From Rhodococcus ruber (GTDB lineage: Bacteria > Actinomycetota > Actinomycetes > Mycobacteriales > Mycobacteriaceae), in assembly GCF_027270735.1 (NCBI RefSeq), contig NZ_JAPWIJ010000001.1:705098-769097 (forward strand): a stretch of 64,000 nt of DNA, in the 5' to 3' direction. Under the pieces are notes generated by a model. That model was not told where the DNA came from and made no database searches. It saw only the letters and a program-made list of their open reading frames with translations. Shown one piece after another: positions 34,503 through 44,348 of the stretch. The translations under genes were made by a program, and so were the position numbers. The stretch's first letter is position 1; each line of letters opens with the position of its first letter.

Positions 34503-35373
34503 TTCCACCGCCCGAACGCTTCCCATCCTCGTGGGTATCGACGGCTCGGCAGAGGCCGAGGCTGCAGCTCGATGGGCTGCGACATATGCAGAGAAGGTTC
34601 ACGCGACCGTACGGCTCGTTCACGCTGTGCCAGTGGGGGACTGGTATGGATCGGCTGAATTCGTCGACGGCGGCGCACTGGAGAGAGATCTTCGAGCCAT
34701 GGGCCGCAAACAATTGGTCCGGGCGCAAGGAGCGATTCACGACGTGGCACCCACGGTCACCGTGGAAACCGTCAATGTGGACGGCACCATAGCGTCGTAC
34801 GTGGCCGACACCGGCGCAGAAATGGTCGTGCTGGGATCGAGGAAGTCGAGTGCTATCCGAGATCTGACTCTCGGTAGCAACTCGCTGCGTGTCGTGACAC
34901 ACGCGCACTGCCCGGTATTGCTGCTCCGCGGCGAGAGCGAGAGGAAGGAAGCAGGCCGCCCGATCGTGGTCGGGATCGACGGCAGTGAGCAGTCCGATCG
35001 AGCGCTCGGTATCGCGCTCGAGCTGGCCGACAACATGGGCACGCCGGTGGTCGCGGTCAACTACTGGGGATTCGCCGCTCAACCGGGGTTGGGGACCGGC
35101 TTCGACGGCGTCGACTGGGTGAGCGTCGGGGAACACGAAAAGCTCTGGCTGGAAAGGCATGTGGGGAAGATGCACGAGAAGTACCCCGAGGTGACGCTGA
35201 CGACGGTGAGCGCTCAATCGAGCCCGACGCGAGGTCTGCGTGCGATGTCGGTGTCGGCGTCGATGCTCGTGGTGGGTTCTCGGGGTCGAGGTGTTCTCCG
35301 CGGTGCGATTCTGGGATCGGTCGGTCAGAACCTCGTGCACCACGCCGACTGCTCCGTGCTGATCGTGCGCTGA
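34495..35373 (+). CDS. Universal stress protein, tandem Usp domains (292 aa)
   Basis: Two Usp domains are present. The first has an altered nucleotide loop (VLGSRKSSAIRDLTLGSNS, lacking the second Gly), while the second keeps the standard loop (VVGSRGRGVLRGAILGSVG). This suggests that one half binds ATP and the other may not. It is the last gene of the operon starting with the Acg homologue and overlaps the preceding gene by 8 bp. It ends 1 bp before the convergent MFS gene's end. Confidence 0.9.
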   Translation: MSNSTARTLPILVGIDGSAEAEAAARWAATYAEKVHATVRLVHAVPVGDWYGSAEFVDGGALERDLRAMGRKQLVRAQGAIHDVAPTVTVETVNVDGTIASYVADTGAEMVVLGSRKSSAIRDLTLGSNSLRVVTHAHCPVLLLRGESERKEAGRPIVVGIDGSEQSDRALGIALELADNMGTPVVAVNYWGFAAQPGLGTGFDGVDWVSVGEHEKLWLERHVGKMHEKYPEVTLTTVSAQSSPTRGLRAMSVSASMLVVGSRGRGVLRGAILGSVGQNLVHHADCSVLIVR

Positions 35374-35374
35374 G

Positions 35375-36808
35375 TCACGCGCTTCGGCGCGGTGCCATCG
35401 GTGGTGACGCCATGTCGCAGTGCGGTGGGCAGTTCGACGTGTCGCCGGTACCGCGGATCAGTACTGCCGCGATGACGGCACCGATCAGCAACAGTCCGGC
35501 ACACAGGAGCATCGCTGTGTGGAAGCCGGCCGAGAACACCTCCGGTGCAGAGTAATCGGAGCCGGCGATACCGGCGAGGGCAGGCAGGGCAGCCACAGCC
35601 AGTAGTTGGCTGGTGCGGGCCACGGCGTTGTTGACCCCCGAGGCGATGCCCGCTCGGTCGGTGGACACCGCACCCAGTACGGCCGCGGTCAGCGGGGCGA
35701 CGAGCGCGGACAGGCCGAGACCGAACACGACGACCGCAGGCAGAATGTCTGTGACATAACTGGATCCAGGACCGATGCGCAGCATCAGCAGCAAACCGAG
35801 AGCCGACAGCAGTGGCCCGACCGTCATCGGAACTCGTGGCCCGATGCGCCCGGCCAGTCTGCCCGCGCGGGCCGACAGTACGAGCATCAGGGCTGTGATC
35901 GGCAGCGTCGACACTCCGGCCGCGATCGGTGAGTAGCCCACGGCGAACTGCAACTGCAACACCAGAAGGAAGAACACTCCGCCCAGGGCCGCATAGACGG
36001 CAAAGGTAACTAGGTTGGCCGCCAGGAACACTCGGGAAGCAAACAGCGACGGTGGCACCAATGGATCGTGCGAGCGGCGCTCGATCACCACGAACACCCC
36101 GACAGCGAGAACCCCGAGTACCAGCGCCACGGTGTGCGACTCGATCAACCCGTACGTGAGCAGACCCAACGCCGCCGCGATCGTCACCGCGCCCGGAACG
36201 TCGAGGCGGCCGGATGCGTGCGGATCTCGGCTCTCCGGAACATGTTTCGCGGCCACCGACACGACCACGACAGCGAGCGGGATGTTGATCAGGAACACCG
36301 CACGCCAGCCGACGGCGTCGACCAACCAGCCGCCGAGCAACGGGCCGATGGCCGATGCGACACCGCCCAATCCCGACCACAGCCCGATCGCCGCGCCCCG
36401 ATCCTCGGCCTTGATCGAGGCCGAGATCAGCGCAAGAGAACCGGGTGTCAGTAACGCCGCGCCGACGCCTTGCAGCAACCGCGCAGCGATCAGCACCTCG
36501 ATGTTGGGAGCGAGGCCGCACAGTACCGATGCGGCCGCGAACCAGACTGTGCCCCAAATGAACACCCGCCTGCGCCCGAGCCGGTCACCGAGCGAGCCGC
36601 CCAACAGAATCAGCGACGCCAGGGCAAGGGTGTAGCCGCTCAGAGTCCATTGCAGACCGGTGACGCCGGCACCGAGATCTCGGCCGATCGCAGGCAACGC
36701 GATATTGACCACGGTGGCGTCGAGCATCGCCAGAGCCGAACCGAGCACCGTGGTCGCGACGATCCAACGGCCCCTGGCGCTGGAGAGTGCGATGCCTTCG
36801 GCGGTCAC
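35375..36808 (-). CDS. MFS drug exporter, DHA2 family (477 aa)
   Basis: This is a proton-coupled efflux transporter of about 14 helices. The first helices include motif A-like GGSLGDRLGRRRVFIWG and motif C-like GGVASAIGPLLGGWLV; the sequence LDATVVNIALPAIGRDLGAG is typical of the EmrB/QacA group. The substrate is unknown. It starts with GTG overlapping the stop of the LppU-like lipoprotein gene (GTGA), so the two are cotranscribed. It has no extra C-terminal domain, unlike the MFS protein 6 kb upstream. The end abuts the stress operon. Confidence 0.9.
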   Translation of the reverse strand: MTAEGIALSSARGRWIVATTVLGSALAMLDATVVNIALPAIGRDLGAGVTGLQWTLSGYTLALASLILLGGSLGDRLGRRRVFIWGTVWFAAASVLCGLAPNIEVLIAARLLQGVGAALLTPGSLALISASIKAEDRGAAIGLWSGLGGVASAIGPLLGGWLVDAVGWRAVFLINIPLAVVVVSVAAKHVPESRDPHASGRLDVPGAVTIAAALGLLTYGLIESHTVALVLGVLAVGVFVVIERRSHDPLVPPSLFASRVFLAANLVTFAVYAALGGVFFLLVLQLQFAVGYSPIAAGVSTLPITALMLVLSARAGRLAGRIGPRVPMTVGPLLSALGLLLMLRIGPGSSYVTDILPAVVVFGLGLSALVAPLTAAVLGAVSTDRAGIASGVNNAVARTSQLLAVAALPALAGIAGSDYSAPEVFSAGFHTAMLLCAGLLLIGAVIAAVLIRGTGDTSNCPPHCDMASPPMAPRRSA

Positions 36809-37410
36809 AACCGTTCGACACAGACGACGAAGTTGCGGGAATCCTTCTCGTACCCGTAGAGCGCAGGGTCGGGGCAGTCGTCGACCGAGGAGGTGCCCTG
36901 CAGGATCGTCACGACGCGACGAGTGTCGGCACCGGGAGTGGCGCAGTCGACCCGCTGGGCGAACTCACCGACGATGTCCATGCATCCGCCGACAACCCAG
37001 TCGATGTCGAGGCACAGGGCACCCTGCTCGATGTCGAAGTAGGTTTCGTAGTAGTACTGATCGGCGTCCGCGGGGCATTCGGCGGATGTCGGCGTCTTGG
37101 CGAAGACGACGTAGTTGGACTCCGGCGATCCGCAGGTCGCGTTGGCGATGGTGGCCTCGTCGACCGTTCCGCCGAGGTTCACGCATTCGCCGATCTCCAC
37201 ATCGATGTCGACGCTGCCGCCGTCGTCGATGTCAGGGGTCGGAGTGCTGGTGGTGGTTCGAGGAGCACTTGTCGTGGTGGGCGCGATGGTGGCCCCCGAA
37301 ATCGCGACGGCGGTACCGGACACTTCCGAGGCACACCCGGCGAGTATCAGGGCAGTGCACGCCGTCAGCGCGAGAACGAGAGCGCGGACCGAACGGTTGG
37401 ATGACGCCAT
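36805..37410 (-). CDS. LppU-like lipoprotein (201 aa)
   Basis: A signal peptide ends in the lipobox LILAGC (about residue 24), so the protein is predicted to be anchored outside the membrane. A Thr/Pro-rich spacer (APTTTSAPRTTTSTPTPD) is followed by a domain with several cysteines (GECVNLGG, ATCGS, SAECPAD, ALCLDIDW, GGCMDIVG, VDCATPG, DDCPDPA, FVVCVERL), an even number suggesting disulfides. This matches the LppU family of mycobacteria, whose role is unknown. The ATG at 37410 is preferred; the long open frame upstream has no lipoprotein character. It is coupled with the MFS gene. Confidence 0.75.
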   Translation of the reverse strand: MASSNRSVRALVLALTACTALILAGCASEVSGTAVAISGATIAPTTTSAPRTTTSTPTPDIDDGGSVDIDVEIGECVNLGGTVDEATIANATCGSPESNYVVFAKTPTSAECPADADQYYYETYFDIEQGALCLDIDWVVGGCMDIVGEFAQRVDCATPGADTRRVVTILQGTSSVDDCPDPALYGYEKDSRNFVVCVERL

Positions 37411-37514
37411 GGTGAGTCCTGCCCTCGTGAATTCAACCGTGCTGTGTGCATCGATCGTCTGTGTGTAGAAAATATCGGACTCGGTTGTCGGCCGCATGAG
37501 GCAGGATGATCTGC

Positions 37515-38564
37515 GTGGATCTTCCTCTTGCCGTGCCGGTCGCGCCGATGCTCGCCAAAGCCGCAAAAGTGGTGCCCGCCCAGCCCGAGGACGGCCCACC
37601 GGTGTGGTCCTACGAGCCGAAATGGGACGGTTTCCGCGCCATCGTCTTCCGCGACGGAGACGAGGTCGTGCTCGGTTCACGTGGGGGCAAGGACCTGGCC
37701 CGCTATTTCCCCGAGTTGGTTGAGGCGGTCAAGGCCGAGCTGCCGGAGAAGATCGTCGTCGACGGCGAGATCGTCGTACCCCGGGAGAAGAACGGTTCCA
37801 CTCGCCTGGATTGGGAGTCGTTGTCGGAGCGGATTCACCCCGCGGCGAGTCGAGTGACGATGCTGGCGGAGAAGACACCCGCACAGTTCATCGGATTCGA
37901 CCTGTTGGCCGTGGGAGACGAGGACCTGACGAGCGAGCCGTTCTCGACACGGCGAACGAGATTGCTCGACGCGGTCGGCACCGGCGGGCCGAGCTGCTTC
38001 GTCACCTCTGCCACCGATGATGCGGCGGTGGCCGAGGATTGGTTCGAGCGGTTCGAAGGGGCCGGGCTCGACGGTGTGGTGGCCAAGAAGCTCGACGGAC
38101 TCTATCTGCCGAACAAGCGCGAGATGATCAAGATCAAGCATGCCCGCACCGCTGACTGTGTGTTGATCGGCTATCGAATCCACAAGTCCGGCAACGGTAT
38201 CGGATCGTTGCTGCTCGGTCTCTACGATGGCGACGATCTGCGGATGATCGGCGGCGCGTCGGCGTTCACCGACAAGCGGCGGCTCGAACTGCTCGAAGAA
38301 CTCGAGCCGCTTCGACTCGGCGAGGACGTCACGTACGACGGGGAGGCGACGCGCTGGAACTCGTCGAACGATCGCAATTGGATTCCGGTGCGCATCGAGC
38401 GGGTCATCGAAGTGGCCTACGACCAGATGGAAGGTGCACGGCTACGGCATGTGGCCCGGTTCCTGCGCTGGCGACCGGATCGCGAGCCGCGCTCGTGCGC
38501 CTACGACCAGCTCGAGGTTCCGGTGCGCTACGACGTTGCCGATGTGATTGCTGGGGGACGATAG
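37515..38564 (+). CDS. ligC: ATP-dependent DNA ligase LigC (349 aa)
   Basis: This is a small ATP-dependent DNA ligase with an adenylation domain (EPKWDGFRAIVFR, Lys nucleophile about residue 36) and an OB-fold domain. It shows the nucleotidyltransferase motifs VVDGEIV, FIGFDLLA, EGAGLDGVVAKKLDG and MIKIKHARTADCV. M. tuberculosis LigC (Rv3731) has about the same length and the same neighbour. LigC proteins can seal nicks and contribute to gap repair beside LigA and LigD. GTG 37515 is chosen because AGGCAGGA ends 8-10 bp upstream; ATG 37506 would overlap that site. The next gene begins 2 bp after the stop. Confidence 0.93.
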   Translation: MDLPLAVPVAPMLAKAAKVVPAQPEDGPPVWSYEPKWDGFRAIVFRDGDEVVLGSRGGKDLARYFPELVEAVKAELPEKIVVDGEIVVPREKNGSTRLDWESLSERIHPAASRVTMLAEKTPAQFIGFDLLAVGDEDLTSEPFSTRRTRLLDAVGTGGPSCFVTSATDDAAVAEDWFERFEGAGLDGVVAKKLDGLYLPNKREMIKIKHARTADCVLIGYRIHKSGNGIGSLLLGLYDGDDLRMIGGASAFTDKRRLELLEELEPLRLGEDVTYDGEATRWNSSNDRNWIPVRIERVIEVAYDQMEGARLRHVARFLRWRPDREPRSCAYDQLEVPVRYDVADVIAGGR

Positions 38565-38566
38565 AC

Positions 38567-39652
38567 ATGGCTGCGAAAACACCACCGGCGTTCGTGCAGG
38601 TGGGCGAGCGTGAAGTGCGAGTCTCGAGTCCTGATCGCGTGATCTACGAGGCGACCGAGCGCACTCCCGACATCACCAAACTGCAGGTGTGCGAGTACTT
38701 CGCCGCCGTCGGCGAGCCGTTGATGCGGGCGATCGGCGACCGCCCGACCGCGATGGAGCGATGGCCCGACGGCTATCGCGAGGGCATGCGATTGGCGCTC
38801 GGCCCACAGGACAAGGATGGCGACGGCTTCTATCAGAAGCGGTTGCCCAAGGGTGCGCCCGAGTGGATCGAGACGGTGAAGATCGCGTTCCCCAGCAAGC
38901 GCACTGCAGAGGAGCTGTGTCCCTCCGAACCGGCTGCGCTGGTGTGGGCGGCCCAGATGGGCACCCTGACGTTCCATCCGTGGCCGGTGCGGCGACCGGA
39001 GGTGGACCATCCCGACGAGTTGCGTCTCGATCTCGATCCGCAGCCGGGCACTACGTTCGCGGACGCCCTGCGGGTCGCCGACGTGACGCGAGAGCTGTTG
39101 GAAGAGTTGGGCTTACGTGGCTATCCGAAGACGAGCGGCAATCGGGGTATCCACATCTACGTGCGCATCGAGCCCGAGTACACCTTCGAGCAGGTGCGCC
39201 ACGCGGCCATCGGTTTGGGCCGCGAACTCGAACGCCGCGACGACGGAGTGACCACGAACTGGTGGAAAGAGGAACGCGGAGAACGCATCTTCATCGACTA
39301 CAACCAGAACAACCGTGACCGGACGATCGCCAGCGCATGGAGTCTGCGAGCTCGACCGGGCGCGCCTGTCAGTACCCCGATGACGTGGTCACAGTTGGCC
39401 GACGTCACCGATCCGCGTGAATTCAACCTCGTCACGGTTCCGGAACTGGTGCAGGACGGCGACCCGTGGGCCGACATGGATTCCCAGGCCTACTCGCTCG
39501 AACCCCTTCTCCACCTGTGGGAAACCCTGCCGGGCGGGGAGCTGAACTTCCCACCCGACTACCCCAAGATGCCCGGCGAGCCGCCGCGAGTACAGCCGTC
39601 GAAGAAAGTCGCCGAGCATTGGGATGCGGAGGGAAACCGCACCGAGAGCTGA
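38567..39652 (+). CDS. Stand-alone LigD-type primase-polymerase, Prim-PolC (361 aa)
   Basis: This archaeo-eukaryotic primase-superfamily polymerase resembles the N-terminal domain of LigD and fills short gaps. The metal-binding motif is LRLDLDPQPG near residue 150, with SGNRGIHIYV and IFIDYNQNNRDRTIASAWSLRARPGAPVSTPM further on. It follows ligC with 2 bp between, as in M. tuberculosis Rv3730c-Rv3731 where the pair repairs base-excision gaps. The two form one operon. ATG 38567 is the natural start. It has no phosphoesterase or ligase domain. Confidence 0.9.
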   Translation: MAAKTPPAFVQVGEREVRVSSPDRVIYEATERTPDITKLQVCEYFAAVGEPLMRAIGDRPTAMERWPDGYREGMRLALGPQDKDGDGFYQKRLPKGAPEWIETVKIAFPSKRTAEELCPSEPAALVWAAQMGTLTFHPWPVRRPEVDHPDELRLDLDPQPGTTFADALRVADVTRELLEELGLRGYPKTSGNRGIHIYVRIEPEYTFEQVRHAAIGLGRELERRDDGVTTNWWKEERGERIFIDYNQNNRDRTIASAWSLRARPGAPVSTPMTWSQLADVTDPREFNLVTVPELVQDGDPWADMDSQAYSLEPLLHLWETLPGGELNFPPDYPKMPGEPPRVQPSKKVAEHWDAEGNRTES

Positions 39653-39746
39653 CGGAGTTCGCGAAGCCGGGCAAGGTTGCGCACTACGAAGCCCAATCGA
39701 CGGGATTCGGTCGATCGAGCCGTGTTCTGTGCAACCCGGCCCGCGC

Positions 39747-41603
39747 TCACATCGATTCGAGTTCCCGGATCAGCGTCGCCGCGTCGTACGGCCCCACGTG
39801 GCGGGTGAGGTTCTTGTCGCCGCGGCCCAGGTAGAAGGTAGGAGTTCCATCGACGTCGGAGGAGGTGGCGTCGAGTTCGTCGTCTTCGACTCGCACCACG
39901 TAGTCGCCGGTGCGGATATCGTCCTCGAATCTGTCCATGTCGAGGCCGAGTTCCCTTGCGTAACCGTCGATGTCGTCGGGTTCGAGGGCGTCGCTGTTGC
40001 GGAACAACACGTCGGCCATCTCCCAGAACTTGCCCTGCGCTGCGGCAGCCTCACTGGCGTACGCGGCGTAGCGGGCATGCGGGTGATAGTCGTCCAGTGG
40101 GAGGTGGCGGTAGACGTACCGGAGGTCGTCACCGAAGTGCTTGCGTACCTCGGCGACGCTGCCGGTTGCCTTGCTGCAGAACGGGCACTCGAAATCGGCG
40201 TACTCCACGATCGTCAAAGGAGCGTCGACGGGACCGCGGATGTGATCGCGCTTGGCGCTGACCGGACGCAGAATGCGCAGCGACGCTTCGGCTTTCGGTG
40301 GGTGAATTCTCGCGTCGATGCGGAACAGGATCCAGCCGAGCAGTGCGGCGATGACCGAGGCCGCCAGCACGCCGACGCGGGCCTCGTCGGCCAGCAGCGG
40401 GTCGTCGAGCGCGAGATCGATGATGAACAGCGAGATCGTGAACCCGATTCCGGACATCGCCGCGCCGCCCGCGATGTGCGACATGGTGAGTCCCGGTGCC
40501 AGAGCCGAGGGCCGCAGTTTGGCGAAAATGGCTGATGCGCCGGTGATTCCGACGAGCTTGCCGAGGACGAGACCGGCGATGATGCCCCAGGTGAGCGTCG
40601 AGGTCGATGCGGCTTTCAGGGTGTCGGAGCTCAGCACCACTCCGGCGTTGGCGAGCGCGAAGATCGGCACGATGATGAAGGCCGTGTACGGCTGATAGAG
40701 CCGCATCAGCCTCTCGTTGACCGAGACGGCTTGATCCAGGCCGAGTCTCGCGGCGCGCGCGTATTCGGGGTTCGGTGATTGACGGAAGGCGCGGGTGAGG
40801 TCCGATGCTCGCTCCACCTCGGAGCGGCGGGGCGGGTACACCGGGAGAATCAGCGCGATCATCACTCCGGCGAGGGTGGGGTGAACTCCCGACTCGTACA
40901 TCGCGACCCATGTGAACAGTGCGACGACGAAGTATCCGACGCCGCGCCACACCTCGAGCCGGCGCAGTAGGAAGATCAATCCGAGCCCGATGAACGCCAA
41001 CACCAACGGCACCACATCGAGATCGTCGGTGTAGAAGAACGCGATGATTGCCAGCGCGCCCACGTCGTCGGCCACCGCGAGGGTGAGCAGAAAGATCCGC
41101 AACCGCGCGGCCTTCTTCGGGCCGAGGACGGCGAGTGCGCCGAGCAGGAACGCGGTGTCGGTGGAAATGACGACACCCCACGCCTGAGCTGCGGGGCCGG
41201 AAGGGTTGAAGGCGAGGAACAGCAGCGCGGGTGCGGCCAGTCCAGCGAGTGCAGCCACGATCGGGATGGCAGCGCGTGATCGGTCGGTGAGCTCACCCAT
41301 CGCGAACTCGCGCTTGACCTCGAGGCCGACGACGAAGAAGAACAGCGCCATGAGCCCGTCGTTGACCCAGTGGGCCAGATCGAGAGAGATGCCGTGCTCG
41401 CCGACGGTGACCGAGAGCTCTGTGTGCCAGAACGATTGATACGTCTCACCCAGAGGTGAGTTCGCCCAGATCAGGGCGATCAGGGTGGCGGCCAGTAGGA
41501 AGCCTGCGGCCAATGTCTCGCTGTTTCGCTCGCCGCGAGCCCGCGAGATCCGTTCGACGAATCGTGCCATCGGCCGGTTCGTCGGCGTGATCTGATCTGC
41601 CAT
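39747..41603 (-). CDS. nhaA: Na+/H+ antiporter NhaA fused to a DsbA/thioredoxin-like domain (618 aa)
   Basis: The N-terminal about 410 residues are an NhaA antiporter of 12 helices, with key aspartates in [21 protein letters not shown]. The C-terminal about 190 residues form a DsbA-type thioredoxin fold with the active site FECPFCSKA (CXXC) and a cis-Pro near DGTPTFYLG. The fusion places an oxidoreductase domain on one face of the membrane. Such fusions occur in actinobacteria, but the role of the thioredoxin domain is not established. The ATG at 41603 is preceded by AAGGACTC at moderate spacing. It diverges from the metallopeptidase gene. Confidence 0.9.
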   Translation of the reverse strand: MADQITPTNRPMARFVERISRARGERNSETLAAGFLLAATLIALIWANSPLGETYQSFWHTELSVTVGEHGISLDLAHWVNDGLMALFFFVVGLEVKREFAMGELTDRSRAAIPIVAALAGLAAPALLFLAFNPSGPAAQAWGVVISTDTAFLLGALAVLGPKKAARLRIFLLTLAVADDVGALAIIAFFYTDDLDVVPLVLAFIGLGLIFLLRRLEVWRGVGYFVVALFTWVAMYESGVHPTLAGVMIALILPVYPPRRSEVERASDLTRAFRQSPNPEYARAARLGLDQAVSVNERLMRLYQPYTAFIIVPIFALANAGVVLSSDTLKAASTSTLTWGIIAGLVLGKLVGITGASAIFAKLRPSALAPGLTMSHIAGGAAMSGIGFTISLFIIDLALDDPLLADEARVGVLAASVIAALLGWILFRIDARIHPPKAEASLRILRPVSAKRDHIRGPVDAPLTIVEYADFECPFCSKATGSVAEVRKHFGDDLRYVYRHLPLDDYHPHARYAAYASEAAAAQGKFWEMADVLFRNSDALEPDDIDGYARELGLDMDRFEDDIRTGDYVVRVEDDELDATSSDVDGTPTFYLGRGDKNLTRHVGPYDAATLIRELESM

Positions 41604-41813
41604 CTGCAGTCCGAGTCCTTCTTCGAAGAGTGTTGTGAAGCAGTCTGTACCAACACCGCCATCGGCGCTTTCCTTCCACGTACGCGAGTAAGGTTGTCGG
41701 GCCGCGGGCCTGAAGCGTCGGGAGAGATATGCACGACATATTCGGGAAGAGGCATTAGTCCGCGGATAAACGGGAATACGGGCCCGACTCACCCCTGCCA
41801 CGAAGGAACATCC

Positions 41814-42839
41814 ATGCGTGATTTCATCTGCCGCAAATGCGGACAGAAGCTGTCGTTCGAGAACTCACTGTGTCTGAGCTGCTCGAGCGCACTCGGCTTC
41901 CATCTGCCGAGCAGGGCGCTGCTGGTGCTCCCGGACAAGGCCGACGACGGCGTCGCCGAAGCCGAGGTGGACGGTACGACATGGAAGATGTGCGCCAACC
42001 TCAACACCGCACGGTGCAACTGGCTGGTCGACACCGCGGACACCGACGAGCTCTGTGTGTCCTGCCGGCTGACTCGAACCCGCCCGGCCGACGACGATGT
42101 AGACGCGATGGCCGCCTACGCCGACGCCGAGACCAACAAGCGTCGCGTCATCCTGGAACTCACCGAGCTCGGTCTCCCGATCGTGGGACGAGACGAGGAC
42201 CCTTCGACGGGTTTGGTGTTCGATCTACTCTCCAGCGCCGACCAGCAGGTGATGACCGGCCACGACAACGGTCTGATCACTCTCGACCTGGCCGAGGGCG
42301 ACGACGTGCACCGTGAGCAGTTGCGGGTGGCGATGTCCGAGCCGTACCGCACTCTGGTCGGGCACTTCCGGCACGAGATCGGCCACTACTACCAGATGGT
42401 GCTGGTCGGAGACGGTGAGCATCGAGCAGCGTTCGAGGAACTGTTCGGCGATCCGGATTCGAGCTACCAGGACGCTCTCGATCGCCACTACAGCGAGGGT
42501 GCGCCGGACGGCTGGGAAGACAATTACGTCTCGTCCTACGCCACCATGCACCCCGCCGAGGATTGGGCCGAAACCTTCGCGCATTACCTGCACATCCGGG
42601 ACACCCTGGACACGGCGGCGGCGTTCGGGATGGCACCGGCTGGTTCGACACTGGAGAGCCCGCTGCCCGGTGACGTCGGCTTCGATCAGATCGTCGACTG
42701 GTGGCTGCCGCTGTCGTGGGCACTGAACCAGATCAACCGCTCGATGGGTCATCAGGACCTCTACCCGTTCGTGCTGCCGGCGACCGTCGTGAAGAAGATC
42801 GGGTTCGTGCACTCGCTGATCGCGCCCAGCACGCTCTGA
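41814..42839 (+). CDS. Putative zinc-binding metallopeptidase with N-terminal zinc ribbon (341 aa)
   Basis: The first 70 residues hold a zinc ribbon ([22 protein letters not shown]) followed by a second cysteine group (RCNWLVD, LCVSCRL). The middle contains the HEXXH motif in [14 protein letters not shown] (about residue 190), the zinc-protease signature, with [13 protein letters not shown] downstream supplying a possible third ligand. No signal peptide is present, so it acts inside the cell. This matches the putative zinc-binding metallopeptidase family of unknown physiological role. ATG 41814 follows AAGGAACATCC. Confidence 0.85.
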   Translation: MRDFICRKCGQKLSFENSLCLSCSSALGFHLPSRALLVLPDKADDGVAEAEVDGTTWKMCANLNTARCNWLVDTADTDELCVSCRLTRTRPADDDVDAMAAYADAETNKRRVILELTELGLPIVGRDEDPSTGLVFDLLSSADQQVMTGHDNGLITLDLAEGDDVHREQLRVAMSEPYRTLVGHFRHEIGHYYQMVLVGDGEHRAAFEELFGDPDSSYQDALDRHYSEGAPDGWEDNYVSSYATMHPAEDWAETFAHYLHIRDTLDTAAAFGMAPAGSTLESPLPGDVGFDQIVDWWLPLSWALNQINRSMGHQDLYPFVLPATVVKKIGFVHSLIAPSTL

Positions 42840-42856
42840 TGCTCCGCTAACGGTTC

Positions 42857-42884
42857 TTGAGCTTCGTTGCCTGGGGCGTATCCT
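42857..42884 (+). promoter_or_regulatory. Possible sigma-A-type promoter of the ANTAR gene
   Basis: TTGAGC (42857-42862) and TATCCT (42879-42884) are spaced by 16 bp in the short gap before the GAF-ANTAR gene. Similarity to -35 and -10 boxes is fair, and the downstream start lies about 70 bp further on. Chance similarity cannot be excluded. Confidence 0.35.
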
Positions 42885-42955
42885 GTGTTGTCGGCATGCC
42901 GCCGATACGGGGTACGCCCCTGTGCCGCAGCGGGCGAGTGCAGTAGTAGGACGAG

Positions 42956-43696
42956 GTGACCACCATCAGCGAGCAGACACTGAACGCGTCGGGCGCAATC
43001 CCACGGGTTACCGACTTCGATCTGAGTCGACGGCTGGCAGAGGTGGCCGAGAAGCTGCGGCGTCAGCATTCGGATCCCGATCGGGTTCTGGCCGTCATCA
43101 CCGAGTCGGCAGTGGCCAACGTCCCCGCTGCGGAGTTCGCGTCCATCACCACCGTGCTGCAGGGCAAGTTCGTGCACAGTGCTGCGCTGTCGGGTGAGCC
43201 TGCGGGCCACTGCGACAAGATTCAGGAGCAACTGGGCGAGGGCCCGTGCCTCGAATCGGCCATCGAACAGAAGACCATCAGAATCGACGATATGGACAGC
43301 GATACCCGCTGGCCACTGTTCGCAGATGCCGCGTCCGCGCTCGGGGTCAAGAGCATGATCTGCTTCCAGCTGTATGTCGAGGGCATCAACTTCGGCGCTC
43401 TGAACCTGCATTCCACCCGAGCGAACGCGTTCTCGGACGAGGCCGAATCCATCGGCTCACTGTTCGCTGCCCATGCCGCCATTGCGTTCTCCACCGCACG
43501 CGAAGAGCAGCAGATTCGGGCCGCATTGACGAGTCGAGACCTGATCGGTCAGGCCAAGGGCATGTTGATGGAGCGGTACAACCTGAACTCGCAGGCAGCA
43601 TTCGCGTTGTTGGCCAAGCTTTCTCAGGACACCAACGTCAAACTCGCCGACCTCGCCGAACAGCTTGTGATCGACGCGGCGAAGTCCACCGACTGA
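42956..43696 (+). CDS. GAF and ANTAR domain regulator (246 aa)
   Basis: A GAF sensor domain (about residues 40-175) is followed by a C-terminal ANTAR RNA-binding domain (AALTSRDLIGQAKGMLMERYNLNSQAAFALLAKLSQDTNVKLADLAEQLV). ANTAR proteins bind paired hexaloop RNA hairpins and prevent termination; the ligand for the GAF domain is unknown. GTG 42956 is followed by TTISEQ, and AGGACGAG lies just upstream. No obvious double hairpin target is seen near this gene. It ends 4 bp before the convergent methyltransferase gene. Confidence 0.87.
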   Translation: MTTISEQTLNASGAIPRVTDFDLSRRLAEVAEKLRRQHSDPDRVLAVITESAVANVPAAEFASITTVLQGKFVHSAALSGEPAGHCDKIQEQLGEGPCLESAIEQKTIRIDDMDSDTRWPLFADAASALGVKSMICFQLYVEGINFGALNLHSTRANAFSDEAESIGSLFAAHAAIAFSTAREEQQIRAALTSRDLIGQAKGMLMERYNLNSQAAFALLAKLSQDTNVKLADLAEQLVIDAAKSTD

Positions 43697-43700
43697 GCCG

Positions 43701-44348
43701 TCAGCGCACGTCCAGGCCGTCCGTACTCGCGACCGACACTGCGGGACCATCCGAGGCGACGAAGACCTCGATGCGGACATCCTCGTCCAGGTAGCGGCTG
43801 AGCAATGCCAATCCTGGTGTTGTGGCGATGATCTCGTGTACTCGATCCCCCGAGATCGGGTAGTCGTCCACATCGTGACGCCAGTGCGCTGCCACAAGTG
43901 TGCCGCCGATCTCGAGATGATCGACGACGCGATTCACGGCCGACGCCAGATCGGCGGCATCGAGGTAGTACCCGACCTCGCTGACGACGATCAGATCGAA
44001 GGGAACCTGTGCGTCGGGCAGGGCCGACCAGTCGTCCGTCAAAGACCACAGCGCGAATTCCACTGCAGCAGAATCTTGTACGCGAGCGCGCGCTGAATCG
44101 AGGGCGCTCTGCACCACGTCGGTCGACACCACGTGCTCGCACCGGGTGGCCAACTGTTCGGTGAGTACACCGATCGAACAACCGGGCTCCAATGCCCGCC
44201 GGTACTGCGGCTTGGGTAGCGACGCCATGGTCAGCGCATACTTACGCCGCTCGTACCACTTGCTGTCGAGCATGAACGGATCGTCCTTCGCTGCATAGAC
44301 ATTGCGGAAGTAGTCGGCGCTCAGACTCGGTCGAGAACCCTGGCTCAT
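43701..44348 (-). CDS. NodS-like SAM-dependent methyltransferase (215 aa)
   Basis: This class I methyltransferase has the SAM-binding motif ALEPGCSIGVLTEQLA near residue 55 (acidic D/E followed by GXSXG), with VVSTDVVQSAL and FDLIVVSEVGYYL as later motifs. The N-terminal ADYFRNVYAAKDDPFMLDSKWYERRKYALTMASLP resembles NodS-type enzymes, which methylate amino sugars in lipochitooligosaccharides. It is the last gene of the four-gene operon, starting with ATGA overlap of the deacetylase. Its substrate may be an amine produced by the deacetylase, which is inference. Confidence 0.82.
   Translation of the reverse strand: MSQGSRPSLSADYFRNVYAAKDDPFMLDSKWYERRKYALTMASLPKPQYRRALEPGCSIGVLTEQLATRCEHVVSTDVVQSALDSARARVQDSAAVEFALWSLTDDWSALPDAQVPFDLIVVSEVGYYLDAADLASAVNRVVDHLEIGGTLVAAHWRHDVDDYPISGDRVHEIIATTPGLALLSRYLDEDVRIEVFVASDGPAVSVASTDGLDVR

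Noticed and set aside
41696..41788. GTCGGGCC and GGCCCGAC inverted pair between nhaA and the metallopeptidase
   Set aside because: The arms are 8 bp and about 77 bp apart in a GC-rich region, so chance is likely.
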